Assembly: GCA_964006375.1 (NCBI GenBank)
Contig: OZ023264.1
Coordinates: 177,947,131 to 178,011,130 of the forward strand
Length of the DNA stretch: 64,000 bases
Source of the DNA: Tillus elongatus
Taxonomy: Eukaryota > Arthropoda > Insecta > Coleoptera > Cleridae
Direction of reading: 5' to 3'
Shown: positions 1-12,709 of the stretch, one piece after another
Numbering within the stretch: position 1 is the stretch's first letter
How the letters are laid out: every line of letters starts with the position of its first letter
The notes under the pieces: model-generated
Told to the model about the DNA's origin: nothing
Databases searched by the model: none
What the model saw: only the letters and a program-made list of their open reading frames with translations
Translations under genes and position numbers: made by a program

Positions 1-109
1 GAAATTTATGTAAAAGAAATTATCATATTTTTTTTCAATTTTGGTCCTAAAGCTGTTCGTCAATAATTATATCTTGTCAGGTGTGTAAATAGCTTAAAGA
101 GGTTCGTTT

Positions 110-300
110 TTCAGGAAAATCGGACCAGTTTTTCTGGAACTTTTAATGTGTATTTTCAGAAAATGTTTGTACTTTTTGAAACAACAAAGCTATTTTATTG
201 AAATATGGTACATTGTTAGCACTATATAGGTTATACTGTCAACCAATTGTCCTTCTTGTAAAAACAAGACACATTTGCCATTAAAAACATTGTTGGAGAA
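110..300 (-). repeat. Partial GCAGCAAG-family repeat, reverse orientation
   Basis: This stretch shares the internal sequence of the short repeat seen complete at 8992-9297. The shared run has the text around a GTACATTGTT and an ACTATATAGGTTATAC block, then a CATTTGCCATTAAAAACATT block. The terminal GCTGCGTCC end is not present, so this is a decayed or truncated copy. Confidence 0.6.
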
Positions 301-664
301 ACATATTGGTACGCCCCTCTCTCTTTAATTACATTCGGATGCACTATCCTTTAAGTTTCTACCTGGAATTTTTTATCTCTGGATTTCACAATCTTTTCCA
401 ATTTGCTGGTAATCTTTATCGTCTAGCCGGCTGTATCGCATTCGGTTTATGCATGAACAATGCCATACAAAGAATACTTATATACCGTTAAGTCTTTTAT
501 TGTAAATAGCTTTATTCCTAAGATGCACCCAGTGTATTTCTTCACTAGGAATAATGCCTCTACCTAGTTGGCCATTCTGTATTACTGACATTATGTTATG
601 TCAACTACGTCACCTAGCGTTACGCGATAGCTCGATAAAAGCTAGCATTTCGCAAGGTATAAAC
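301..664. other. Unassigned AT-rich sequence
   Basis: I see no recognisable gene or repeat here. The short open frames have no family resemblance that I can recognise. Confidence 0.5.
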
Positions 665-666
665 CA

Positions 667-1070
667 GTTCTACGCCAGATCTCATCTTCTTCGCTTCGTG
701 GAACCCCGAGTTCCTAATTTACTACTTAAACACCGCTCGCGTGTTTAAGCGAGTTCAGTGCTACAGTTCTACGCCAGATCTCATCTTCTTCGCTTCGTAG
801 AACCTCGAGTTCCTAACTTTCTACTTAAGCACCGCTCGCGTGTTTAAGCAAGTTCAGTGCTACAGTTCTACGATAGATGTCATCTTCTGCGCTTCTTCGG
901 ATCCCGAGGTCCTAATATTCTACTTAAAACACCGCTCGTGTGTTTAAGCCAGTTCAATTCTACAGTGTCGTTCTGCAACGAATCTCATCTTCATCGCTTT
1001 TTGGGACTTCTAAGATCCCGATCTTCTACCTAAACATCGCTAGTGTGATTAGGCCAGGGCAGTTCAAGCT
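667..1070. repeat. Four tandem copies of a ~99-bp unit with two hairpins each
   Basis: The phrase TTCTACGCCAGATCTC recurs at about 668 and 767, and degraded versions follow at about 866 and 970, so the period is about 99 bp. Each unit carries two dyads. One pairs GTTCTACG with CGTAGAAC, perfect in the second unit, about 25 bases apart. The other pairs CTTAAACAC with GTGTTTAAG around a CGCTCGC loop (725-749). The fourth unit is strongly diverged. It may be a local satellite or a remnant of a structured repeat; I do not recognise the family. Confidence 0.75.
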
Positions 1071-1299
1071 CCAATCTTCCTACACGAATTCCGTTCGTAC
1101 AGTGATACAGTGAAAATTCAGTGTTTTCTCGAAATTAGAAAGTATACGCGCAGTTAAATGCAATAGCAAGTAGCTAATAAGATTGTGAAATCTCCTGAAT
1201 AACCCATTAAGTCAAGTGTAAAACCGAAAATTGTAAATAAATGTTAAGTTCAAAGTGCATATAGTAACAATACAACATATATATAAATAAAAAAATTCT

Positions 1300-1607
1300 G
1301 GACGCAGCAAGTGCGTTATGGTAGTGAATTTTCATAAAAATGTTTTTAATAGCAAATATGTGTTTTTTTTCAGAAAGCAGGCATCAAATTTGGTTACTAG
1401 TATAACCTATATAGTAAACACAATGTGCCATGTTTCATCAAAATAACTTTATTGTTTGAAAACGTACAGAAATTTCCGAAAGTAAACTTAAAATGTAACC
1501 GAAAAAATCCGTTTCTTGGTCAACCTTATAGGTTAATAGCAAATTGAGCTTTTCAAATATTCATTCATTTAATCAAAATTCGTTACCATAACGCACTGGC
1601 TGCGTCC
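1300..1607 (+). mobile_element. Short GCAGCAAG MITE-like element (308 bp)
   Basis: The left end reads GGACGCAGCAAGTGCG and continues with a GTTATGGTAGTGAATTTTC block. The right end is its inverted copy at about 1578-1607. Between them lie the family's TATAACCTATATAG block, a CCATGTTTCATCAAAATAAC block and an AATTGAG block. There is no coding capacity. Terminal inverted repeats of about 35 bp with an interior of about 240 bp fit a miniature inverted-repeat element. Superfamily and target duplication are not clear. Confidence 0.75.
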
Positions 1608-2404
1608 AGAATTTCTTAACTTACAAACATGCATTATATTTCGATGGAAAATGCAAAAACATAAGGCGTTTTCCACTAAAAAAATTATTATTTGTATCAC
1701 CAACGACTTATGGGCCATCCTGTGATGGTAGCAATAATTTTTTAAGGTGTAGCTCAAGACACCGTATAATTAATGTATACAATATTTTTTCATATCTTGT
1801 ATAATAACGGATATATTGAGCTTTATTGATTTTTTACGAAAATTCTACAAAAATTATATACCATTAAACGATAAACTCTATAGGTAAGGCTTATGCCAAG
1901 CATCAGAGAAAGGGTCCATTTGAAATGAATTTTCTGGAAATATTTTGGTAAAATGAAGGACAATAACGGTTGAAACTAAGACTTCAGGGTTTGTAAAACA
2001 TTCTTCTTAAGACATTTTCTTTCCAGAGCCCGTATTAGATTCAAGTTCTTTGCCTAAATGTTGCGAATTTTGACGTTTTAAATTATCACTTTGACGTTTT
2101 GAGGAAAACCCCAATTTATTTTTCTTTAAATGCCCATAACTTTTTTGTCTTTTGACCTAGAGAGCTAAATTTTGGTAGGCACCTCACCTATAATGACATA
2201 AATCAGGGCACCAAATTTGGTTGCCCTTACTTTGTTAATTCCGGAGATATAATTTTTTTTGAAGGAAAACTCAAAATTTTTCGGGAAAACCTGGGCTGAT
2301 TTTCTTGACTAACGAACTTATCCAAGCTATTTGCAAAAGGAAGGTATTCACCAAATTTAATCAAAATCGGCCCATTATTTTTTGAGTTATCGGTGTGATA
2401 CACT

Positions 2405-2493
<89 letters not shown>

Positions 2494-2738
2494 ATATAAA
2501 AATTGAAACTGACCCCGGATATGTGTTCTGGGGAGCCTAATTAGCGCTCATTTGAAGAAATTTTTTCAAAATTCAAAAGTCGGGATCTCCTCATTAGTGG
2601 AATTTTTTTAAAAAAATTCACTAAAAGTTAGCGAGGGTGGGATGAATCCATCTGCAAAACATTGGGGTAAGAAAACAAGCTCTTTCTCCCCCAAACATTT
2701 TTACGAAAATTCGCTACCATAACGCATTTGCTGCGTCC
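1608..2738 (+). mobile_element. Long GCAGCAAG-family unit with (TA)n
   Basis: This starts directly after the short element and ends in an inverted GCAGCAAG terminus (2705-2738). Its blocks recur across the window in the same order: a TAATTAATGTATACAAT block, a CATCAGAGAAAGGGTC block, several TTTTGACGTTTT blocks, an ATCGGCCCATTATTTTTTGAG block, a (TA)n tract, a GACCCCGGATATGTG block and a palindromic AGTGAATTTTT / AAAAATTCACT joint. It is non-coding. Confidence 0.7.
2408..2491. repeat. (TA)n microsatellite, ~84 bp
   Basis: An uninterrupted TA run placed right after the family motif ATCGGTGTGATAC. The same position is occupied by TA runs in other copies. Confidence 0.95.
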
Positions 2739-3577
2739 TGAACTTTTCTGAATTTAGAAATTTCCTTAATTGATAGAGCAAGTCAACTAGGTTCTCAGTT
2801 CATGTTTCACTGTCTCCTCGCCGTTTCGCCACTCTCTTTTGCTTTCATCCACTCACGAACACAAACTATACATTAAAGGTTGTAACTTCCCGGTCTGGAG
2901 TCATGACACGTACCGTCGTTATAAACGCCATATATATAGTGTCTGTGTGTATGTATGTCTGGCTGGGTATGTGTGTGTGTGTGTAGCTTGGAGATTTGTC
3001 ATTCCGCTTTCTGAATTAAATTGTTTCATATTTGCAATTATCATGGCGTGATTAATTGTCATGTATCAAGAGTGCTTTGCTGTTCTGCCGGTGCTTGTTC
3101 TCTTGTTAGGGTATTCCCTGATTACGGCTTGCGATTAATCTGGGACCCTTCCATTAGCACATTATTGTCAACTACTGGAACTTTTATGAAAGCGTATATT
3201 CAAAATTTATGTGCTTCGTTGCATGTTCTGGTTATTAAAGAGAAAAGAGAGCAAAGTTGTCATTTATTCCGACCTTTTTTTTAAACGATGATCGATATTG
3301 TAGCTTCAAAGACCTCATATGATGTTTAAACCTTTTATTTTTCAAATTGGCGTCCCTGACTTTAATCTTTGTTGTTTAGCGTAACCTTAACTTACAACTT
3401 CTAAGAGGAACAATTTGACATTGATTACATTTTATACGATAAAAGAGTCTGGGTTGTTGGGTGCTGACTACATATTTGACTCAAATGCGTTTGACACAAA
3501 TTTTAGCTTTAAATTGTGTTAACAATAATAAATGGGAAAATCGTGGAAATTTGGAAATTAATAGATTAAATAAATAT
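2739..3577. other. Unassigned sequence with short (GT)n
   Basis: No gene recognised. A GT-rich microsatellite (GTGTGTATGTATGT, then (TG)n) lies at about 2940-2985. Two short open frames over it have no family hallmarks. Confidence 0.5.
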
Positions 3578-3895
3578 TGTCACACCAGCCTCTATGAGAA
3601 TTAAGTTTATGTACTATGTTGCTTCTATGGTCACAATCACCTTGTAAAAGTGTGTTGGTAACAACGAACACTCTGGAAGTATATTTCTAGAATAAACCAC
3701 AAGTGACAGGAACGATGTAGGAAAGTCTAGAATCTCCATGGACAGTATAAATAGCACATAGATTAAAAGTGTCAATAGTGAGTTAGTGTTGGTGTATAAT
3801 AAGCGATCATAGACAGAAATATTTTAGTTGATAGTGGTGTTGGAAAACAGTTGGTTATAATAAATTAATAGTTTGTTTTGTTAGTCAACATATGC
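3578..3895 (+). promoter_or_regulatory. Putative LTR of a Gypsy-type element
   Basis: This precedes a gag-like reading frame. It begins TGTCACACC, carries a TATAAATA box near 3746 and an AATAAA signal near 3859, in the order expected of U3, R and U5. I could not find the matching 3' LTR, so the boundaries are tentative. Confidence 0.4.
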
Positions 3896-3899
3896 AAAA

Positions 3900-4165
3900 C
3901 CCCGAAGAACGTAACAACTGGTATCAGAAGTGAGATTTTAAAACTGTTAAAAAAGGTATTTTCTAGACCCCCGAAGCACGTAACAACTGTTGTCAGAAGT
4001 TTGATATTCAAACTGTTAAAGAAGGTATTTTCTAAAACCCCGAAGTACGTTACAACTGGTGTCAGAAGTGGGATTTTCAAACTGTATTTTCTAGAACCCC
4101 GAAGAACGTAACAACTGGTGTCAGAAGTGGGATTTTCAAACTGTTAAAGAAGGTATTTTCCAGAA
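3900..4165 (+). repeat. Tandem 69-bp leader repeat with primer-site-like core
   Basis: Four copies start at 3900, 3969, 4038 and 4097. Three have a 69-bp spacing, and the last interval is shortened to 59. Each contains CCCCGAAG, then ACAACTGGTGTCAGAAGT with variations. A TGG-initial motif just downstream of an LTR and before gag is where a tRNA primer-binding site is expected. If that is right, the primer site has been amplified with its surroundings. The assignment to a primer site is inference. Confidence 0.6.
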
Positions 4166-4334
4166 TATTCGTTGTACAACGTGGAAATTTATAGAATATC
4201 TTGAAGATCAGTGTCACCGGTAATTCTTAACTGGGTGTGTTTTTTGAAACAAAATAGATTGTGTACCAGTTGTAAATACGCCTATGCCTAAGGCATAGGC
4301 GTAAGGCATAAGAGACGACAAAGCAAAAGAAGAA

Positions 4335-4802
4335 ATGAAAAAGGGGATAAAGAGGCCAGAGAAAGAGATAAAGAAGCCAAAGAAGAAATTCGCAAAAGAG
4401 ATGAAGAGGTTAGAAAAAGATACGAAGGAGCCAAAGAGAAAAAGAGATGAAGAGGCTAGAAACAGAGATGAAGAAGCAAAGAAAATTCTACAAGAACAGG
4501 CCAGCAGGATTGAGAACATTACTTTATGTGTCGACGAACGTATGAGGCAGGTAAAAGACGACATATTCCAGCAAGTAGAAAGCCGAGTAAGGGGTATCAG
4601 CGACGATGTACATGACAAGCTGGAGGAAATACAACAGAAAGTGCATTCACTAGAAAATAAGTGTGATACCCTAGGCAAGGAGAACATGAGATTCGAAGAT
4701 AGCCTAGTCGTAACAATTAAGGTCCCCACATTTGATGGCTCTATCCCATGGGGTATTTACCTAAGCCAGTTCGAAGCAGCTGCTACAGCAAATGGTTGGG
4801 GC

Positions 4803-4833
<31 letters not shown>

Positions 4834-5024
4834 CGACTTCGTTAATTGTAGCTCTTAGAGAAGATATCTTAGATGTGCTCCAAGGTATTCCCAGAGAAGA
4901 GCAGTTCAGTTTTGACAGCATTAGATATCAATTATTAGAGATCAGATTTGACGACCAGCATTTACAACAGCTGTATCGATTTCAGTTGAAAAGTCGCTGT
5001 CAGAAATCGGGCGAAACTCTCTAG
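4335..5024 (+). pseudogene. Gag-like protein of a Mag/Gypsy-type LTR retrotransposon
   Basis: The frame of 229 residues starts with a long charged stretch rich in K, E and R (residues 1-130), predicted to be a coiled coil. It then has a Gag-like core beginning near residue 135 (VPTFDGSIPWGIYLSQFEA) that resembles the capsid start of Mag-family Gypsy elements. A (GA)n run inside the frame (4803-4829) adds an ER-dipeptide stretch. The frame closes at TAG (5022), while homologous Gag sequence goes on at 5078-5320 after two stops, so the gene is broken. A longer frame on the other strand is only the antisense shadow. Confidence 0.7.
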
Positions 5025-5077
5025 GGTTCGAAGCCTAAGTTGCTAGATTAACACGATCAGCTCACCCTACAGCTCCG

Positions 5078-5320
5078 GTGAAATTTTTGAATCAGCTGTC
5101 GCTGCAAACATTCATTAATGGCATCAGAGATACCGACACCCAGCAGGCGCTGAGGATGGCTAGACACGAAAACGTGGACGATGTTTTGGCACGTTCCTTG
5201 CAGTTTGAAGCGGCAAAGCAAGCGTCAGAAAGTCGTGTGACAGTTCGCAGTCTCCAAGTCCGAGAAGAAAATAAAACATATTTATGCAAGGTCATGCAGC
5301 TGCTAGAGAAAACAGCATAA
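5078..5320 (+). pseudogene. Gag C-terminal part, same element
   Basis: This continues the Gag reading after stops at about 5022-5040. It contains LQTFINGIRDTDTQQALRMA and LARSLQFEAAKQAS, which have the look of the Gag capsid end that precedes the zinc knuckle in Gypsy/Mag elements. It ends in a TAA shortly before the knuckle frame. Confidence 0.65.
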
Positions 5321-5370
5321 CAAATAAGGCCTACGTCTAGCACCTAACTAAAGCTCACCATGCAAATGCC

Positions 5371-5718
5371 TTGCGTTGCTGGAATTGCGGCAAGGTGGGA
5401 CATATACGAGGCGAATGTTGGGCTCTAAGATCACGCGCATGGGAGAAAGTGAAGCTAAGGCCGGTAACTGTTTCTCAGGCTAGCGATACTGGCAGCAGCA
5501 CTCTCGTCGTACATGGATACGTAAGCGGCAATAAGACTCATATGGTCGTCGACACTGGCGCACCTAGGACGATTATTCGCCGCGACATGGTACCAAGATG
5601 GCGAGTTAGAGAGCCAGACAGAGTGTACAGATTAAATGCAGCCAGTGGTGATCGGTATTTGGCGAAACTGACGTCGAGCTACAAATTGGGACATGGAAGG
5701 CAAAACAAAGAGCCATAG
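5371..5718 (+). pseudogene. Zinc knuckle plus aspartic protease of the Gypsy-type element
   Basis: The frame opens with a CCHC knuckle (CWNCGKVGHIRGEC, residues 3-16), the nucleocapsid RNA-binding motif. After about 40 residues comes a retropepsin-like start with the catalytic motif VVDTGAPRTII (D in DTGA). The second retropepsin strand is partly readable downstream (5720-5830) but crosses stops. The Gag, knuckle, protease order is that of a Gypsy element. Confidence 0.75.
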
Positions 5719-6190
5719 TCGCCGCTATATCAGACTCGATTATAGTTGGCTTGTACACACCTCAAGGTCAGTGCGCTAAACTTGACCTTGGCACTAACGT
5801 CCTGGTTATCGGCGGTGAAGAGATTATATAGTCGCCTGGCAGTAACCTGGTAGTGCGGAAAATCACCATAGAGGAAAATAGCAACGTCTGCCGTGAAACT
5901 GTCATTACAGTGAAGAGAGCTGTGAGAGAAAGAGACGACAGAGTTACCGAGTCAGAAGCAAAGAAATATGAGATAAGTACAAGACGAATGGTGTAAGATC
6001 ATGTAAGAAGCCAACCCCGAAAAAGGTCAGTGAACACACTTGTTGGAACAGAGCTGATGTCGACAGAAAGAATAGGCACTGCAGAGATATTGATGTAAAT
6101 AAAAATACTAGAACAAGATACATTGTGCGGAAGAACCAGTGCAACGTAAGAACTTCGCTTGAAGAGAATTACGACACATTGACGAGAAGG
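5719..6190 (+). pseudogene. Protease end and linker debris of the Gypsy-type element
   Basis: The plus-strand reading continues with DSIIVGLYTPQGQ and LGTNVLVIGGEE, typical of the second half of a retroviral-type protease. In-frame stops lie near 5828 and 5990. It ends against a GCAGCAAG terminus at 6204. No reverse transcriptase follows here; a fragment of the right type occurs at 22598-23127. Confidence 0.5.
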
Positions 6191-6203
6191 AAATAAAATC
6201 TCG

Positions 6204-6557
6204 GGACGCAGCAAGTGCGTTATGGTAGTGAATTTTCAAAAAAAAGTTTTTATTGCAAATATGTGTGTTTTCTTTTTAAGAAAGCAGACATCAATTTTGG
6301 TTACCAGTATAACCTATATAGAAAAAGCAGGCATCAAATTTGATTACCAGTATAACATATATAGTAAAAACAATGTGCCATGTTTCATCAAAATAACTTG
6401 ATTGTTTGAAAACGTACAGAAATTTCCAAAAGTAAACCAAAAGTGTTACTGAAAAAATCGGTTTCCTGGTCAACCTTATAGGTTAATAGCAAATTGAGCT
6501 TTTCAAATATGAAGCATTTAATCAAAATTCGCAACCACAACGCACTTGCTGCCTCCA
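6204..6557 (+). mobile_element. Short GCAGCAAG MITE-like element (354 bp)
   Basis: The terminus GGACGCAGCAAGTGCG is at the left and its inverse (TTGCTGCCTCC, one change) at the right. A partial internal duplication of about 45 bp around 6275-6355 (AAAGCAGGCATCAA repeated) explains its extra length over the 308-bp copy at 1300. Confidence 0.75.
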
Positions 6558-7930
<1,373 letters not shown>

Positions 7931-8433
7931 AAAGAGACAGGCTTAGAATATTGTATATTTGAGTGGAGGGTGCTGTCGTCCGCGTAACTGGGAACTGCGT
8001 TGGATGTTCTAGAGAGGAGGTCATTGATGTGGAGAAGAAACAAAGTAGGGGCTAAAGCTGAACCTTGAGCGACTCTTGCATTAATTGAATACAGTTTAGA
8101 GGAATGGCTATCCACGACAACAGAAATGCTCTAGTTGGACAGGAAATTTGCTGTCCAGGTACATAGTTTTGGTGGTAGGCCATAGGCCGGAAGTTTATTA
8201 GGCAGCGTTGCGTGCCAGACCTGGTCGAATGCTTTGGATATGTCTAGAGCCACAATCTGGGATTCACCGTGTAGTTCCATAGACCTGTTCAAAGAATGGG
8301 TAACAAAGTAAAGGAGGTCGGCAGTTGATCTGCACTGACGGAATCCATACCGCCTGTCGGGGATTAGACTGTGTTTTTCAAGAAATTTTAGTAATTCGGT
8401 GTTTATATACTTTTCCATCACTTTAGAGACGAC
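7931..8433 (-). pseudogene. CR1/jockey-like reverse transcriptase fragment
   Basis: Read on the minus strand, this gives part of a non-LTR reverse transcriptase: KVMEKYINTELLKFLEKHSL, YGFRQCRSTADLL, VALDISKAFDQVWH (first catalytic Asp) and, after a stop, a QGSALAPTLF motif and SYADDSTLHSNIQYS (the YADD box). Both ends are cut inside the coding region, so it is neither a normal 5'-truncated insertion nor a full copy. It lies between oppositely oriented pieces of the GCAGCAAG repeat. Confidence 0.85.
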
Positions 8434-8991
8434 AAATACCAATTATGTAAAGAAAATGCAGCAAGAAGGGTGTTCTGCAAACCATTAAGTTTCAGATTCA
8501 ACCGTTATCGTCCTTCATTTTGCTAAAATATTTACAGAAAATTTATTTCAAATAGACGTTTTCGCTGATGTTTTGGCTGTAGGCTTCTTTAAGTTTATGG
8601 TTTAGCGGTCTATAATTTTTAGCTAATTTTCTGAGAAAAAATTCGTTAATGAAAAGACCGCGACTTGAATTTTAAAAAGATTTCTTCAAATGAGCGCAGA
8701 CTAGGCCCCCTATAATCCATATCCGGGTTTACTTTCAGTTTATTATTATCTGTTTACATATATACAGGCTGACACATTTCTAGGGTAAAGCTCAATATAA
8801 TTGTTGTTATACAAGATACGCGAGAAAATTGTATACGTTAATTAAGCTGCATCTTAAAAAAATATTTTGACAATCACAGGGTGGCCCATAAGTAGTTGGT
8901 GATCCCAACAATTTTTTTTTCGAACACTCTTATATTATTGCATTTTTGCATTTTTTATCGAAATATGATGCATGTTTGTAAGAAAAAATCG
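8434..8991 (-). repeat. Long GCAGCAAG-family segment, reverse orientation
   Basis: Its blocks match the reverse of 1608-2540: AGAAGGGTGTTCTGCAAACC, CATTTTGCTAAAATATTTAC, the reverse of the CGCTCATTTGAAG block near 8690, then a GTGGCCCATAAGTAGTTGG block. No TA tract occurs in this copy, where only a short TACATATATACAGG survives. Confidence 0.65.
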
Positions 8992-9297
8992 TGACGCAGT
9001 AAGTGCGTTTTGGTAGCGAATTTTCATTAAATCCTTCAAATTTCAAAAACTCAATTTGCTATTAAGCTAAGCCTTGTTGGCTAGGAAATCAGTTTTCTCG
9101 GAAACATTTAAAGTTTATTTTCGGAAAATGTTTGTACATTTTCAAACAATAAGTAATTTTGAAAAAATATGGTACTTTGTTTCTACTATATAGGTTATAC
9201 CGGTAAGCAGATTGACGCCTGCTTGCATTAGAGAGACATATTTGCTATTAAAATTCATTCAATCAAAATTCAGTTCCATAACGCACTTGCTGCGTCC
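8992..9297 (+). mobile_element. Short GCAGCAAG MITE-like element (306 bp)
   Basis: The left end is GACGCAGTAAGTGCG and the right end is AACGCACTTGCTGCGTCC. It is the same size and has the same internal blocks as the copy at 1300-1607, with the interior inverted relative to that copy. This shows that the ends are interchangeable. Confidence 0.75.
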
Positions 9298-10773
9298 AGA
9301 CTTTATTAAATTTATTTTATCAACGAATTTTTATGTGCAAAATGTTTTTCAAATAGCGAAATTTCTTACAAAAATGTTAAAGTTAATTTTTTGAATGACA
9401 AAATTGTTTGAAATTATCTTAAAAGAACAATTTTTTTTGAATTTTTGTGTGAAAGAATGTCTATATAAATTTTGATGGAACATTTTTTAAACATGAAAAA
9501 ATTCACGGTGATCCAAATTTGTTTAAATTTGGTAGGTGGGTAGAAAACTGAAGAAGAAATGACATTTATATTTGAAGTTTCTTGAAATTTTAAAAAATAA
9601 CCCAACCTTCTGTATTTTCTTTTTTTTTTAATGTCAAATTTGACATGTACAACCGATTGATAAAAGAAAAACGTCAATGTTATTTTGCATTATTTCTAAA
9701 GCACAAACTGCTGCCGAACTTTATATTTGCGTAAATTAAGTAACACAAAATTTCCCATATGATGCGGACTTTAATGGTGACACTGTATATATATATAATT
9801 TTCAATAAAAAGTGTGTAGGTTATTTCTATAAAAAATCGCTACTATACGCACTTGCTGCGTCCAGACTTTTCTTTAGTTTGTAGGGCAATAAGTTTCTTA
9901 TTAGTCAGGCAATAAAAATTCAATTTTTTTAAGAAATATTTTCTATTCCACAGAAATAAAGTTTTATAACTTTTTATCCAGAATAACGCATAGGTTTCAG
10001 AATTTAAATCAAAAATATAACGCGCCATTTGAAAAAACAAAGCGAGTTGTAATAAAAGTAACACCATAAGATATTTGCAGGGTGGCCAACTGTAAACTTA
10101 ATGTTTGAGCGCCTTTTAAATAAAAACGTATTTTCTGTTTACTTGCGACCCTTGATATTTATTATATAATACTTTTGAAGTAATAATTTTGTTAACTTTA
10201 GTTCATGTGCAAAGTGCTGTATAACTTCCATAAAACTCTATCCCAAGATTTAAACTTCAATTTCATGGCCTTGCAGCTTAGATAGATTGGTGTAAGCGCG
10301 CAGTTTCTCAAGAATAAAACCTTAGTAAAATATTAATTTCAATCGAGTCTCGCTGCCACTGGGTGACTCCGTATTTCAAGAGTTTACTAATTCATTGGAG
10401 TTCTTTTGTGTGTCTTTCTTCCACACGTTGATGAAGTTTTGATAATGAAATTACATTCTTTTCAGCGCTTATTAATACCTCGATTCATTTGAAACCGCTG
10501 AAAGTTCCCCGTTGAGTTATGATTGTGATCTGCGATTCATTTGTGTGAAACTTTGTCAAAGGTTTTGTGATAAACAGAATAAAAGTCTTTTATGCCAATG
10601 CCGAAATGAAAAATGGTATTAAACTAGAAACAAAATTTTTTGAAATAAACATCTATTGTCACTTAATAACTTTCTGTACCAAAATTTACAATAAAGAAAG
10701 CTTGGAGACCGCCATTATGTTGACAATATTCGGTCAGAATTGCTGAAAAATTGTATTTATTAATAAAAACTTT
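9298..10773. other. AT-rich sequence with one solo GCAGCAAG end
   Basis: No gene recognised. A solitary inverted terminus (CGCACTTGCTGCGTCC) ends at about 9863 without a nearby partner. The rest shows no homology that I can name. Confidence 0.5.
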
Positions 10774-11157
10774 GGACGCAGCAAGTGCGTTATGGAAGTG
10801 AATTATCATTTAAATGTTTTTAGTTACGAATATATCGCTCTAATGCGAGCAGGCATCAATTTGGTTACCGGTATAACTTATAACAATGTACCATATTTTA
10901 TGAAAATAATTATTTGAAAATGTACAATTTTTCGAAAATAAATTTTAAATGTTTCCGAGAAAACTGGTCTCCTAGCCAATGAACCTTAGGTTAATAGAAA
11001 ATTGAGTTATTGAAATTTGAAACATTTAATGAAAATTCGCAACTAAAACGCCATTGCTGCGTTCATACAAAAATTTTCCGAAAATAAAGTTAAATTGAGT
11101 TATTGATATTTGAAGGATTTAATGAAAATTTGCTACCAAAACGCACTTACTGCGTCC
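10774..11157 (+). mobile_element. GCAGCAAG element with two right ends
   Basis: The left end is GGACGCAGCAAGTGCG. A diverged right end (CGCCATTGCTGCGTTC) closes at about 11063. A second right end (ACGCACTTACTGCGTCC) lies at 11157 after a partial repeat of the preceding AATTGAGTTATTG block. The second terminus looks like a local tandem duplication of the element's tail. Confidence 0.65.
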
Positions 11158-11666
11158 AGATATTTTTCTCTTACAAACATGCATCATATTTCGATAAAAA
11201 ATGTTAAAATGCAATAACGAATTTGTTTTAAGAAAAATCATAGACCGTTAAACCATAAACTTCACAAAACCTACAGCGAAAGCATCAACTTAACTAAACC
11301 GACAGCCAAAGCATCAGAGAAAGGATCTATTTAAAATGAATTTTCTGTAAATATTTTAGTAAAATGAAGGGCAATGACGGTTGAATCTGAAACTTAAGGG
11401 TTCGCAGAACACTCTTCTTGCAAGATTTTCTTTTCACAATCGGTATTTGTTTCACGTTCTTTGCCTAAACATGGTCAATTTTGACGTTATAAATTGCGAG
11501 TTTGACTTTTTTAGGAAAACTCCAAAATTTGTTTCTTTAGCTGGCCGTAACTTTTTTGTCCTTAAACTTAGAGACCTAAATTTTGGTACATGGTTCACAC
11601 GCGTACCAAATTTGGTTGCCCTCACTTTCTTATTTCTGGAGATATGATTTTTTTAGAAAGAAAACA

Positions 11667-11772
<106 letters not shown>

Positions 11773-12405
11773 AAACACGGATCTCCCCATTAGTGAATTT
11801 TTTTAGGATGTAGCTGAAGACACCCTATAATTAATGTATACAATTTTTTTCGTATCTTGCATAATAACGGATATATTGAGCTTTAAAGATTTTTTACGAA
11901 AGATCGACAAAAATGACATACCATTAACCGATAAACTCTATAGCCAACACAACTGCCACAGTATCAAAGAAAGGGTCTATTTGAAATGAATTTTCTGGGA
12001 ATATTTTAGTAAAATGAAGGAAATTGACGATTGAAACTAAGACTTCAGGCTTTGTAAAACATTCTTCTTGATACATTTTTCTTCCATAGCTCCTATTAGT
12101 TTCAGGTTCATTGCCTAAATATTACCAATTTTGACGTTTTAAATCGCAACTTTGACGTTTTGAGCAAAACCCAAATTTAATTTTCTTTAAATGCCTGTAA
12201 CTTTTTGGCCTTTAACCTACAGAGCTAAATTTATTTGTTAATCCCGGAGATATACAATTTTTTCAAAAGAAAACACTAAATTTTCCGGGAAAACCTCGTT
12301 GTATTTTCGTGACTAACGAACTTATCCAAGCCACTTGCGAAAGGAAGGTACTCACCAAGTTTTATCAAAATCGGTCTTTAATTTTTTTAGTTATAGGTGT
12401 GGCAC

Positions 12406-12555
<150 letters not shown>

Positions 12556-12709
12556 ATATAAGGTCTGAAACCAAACTCGGATTTGGGCTCCAAGGGTCCT
12601 AAATAACGCCCATTTAAAGAAATTTTTTCAAAATTCAAAAGTCGGGATCTCCTCACTGGTTTTTTTAAAAAGAAAATTCACTAAAATTGAATGTGTTTTT
12701 CAACTTTAC

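Noticed and set aside
667..1070. CRISPR-like array
   Set aside because: The repeats are directly tandem with no spacers, and the genome is eukaryotic.
3021..3284. 87-codon plus frame
   Set aside because: No recognisable domain; part of it is low-complexity, and neighbours give no support.
4214..4729. 171-codon minus-strand frame
   Set aside because: Antisense shadow of the Gag coiled-coil region; its composition (S, F, L rich) mirrors the GA-rich sense strand.
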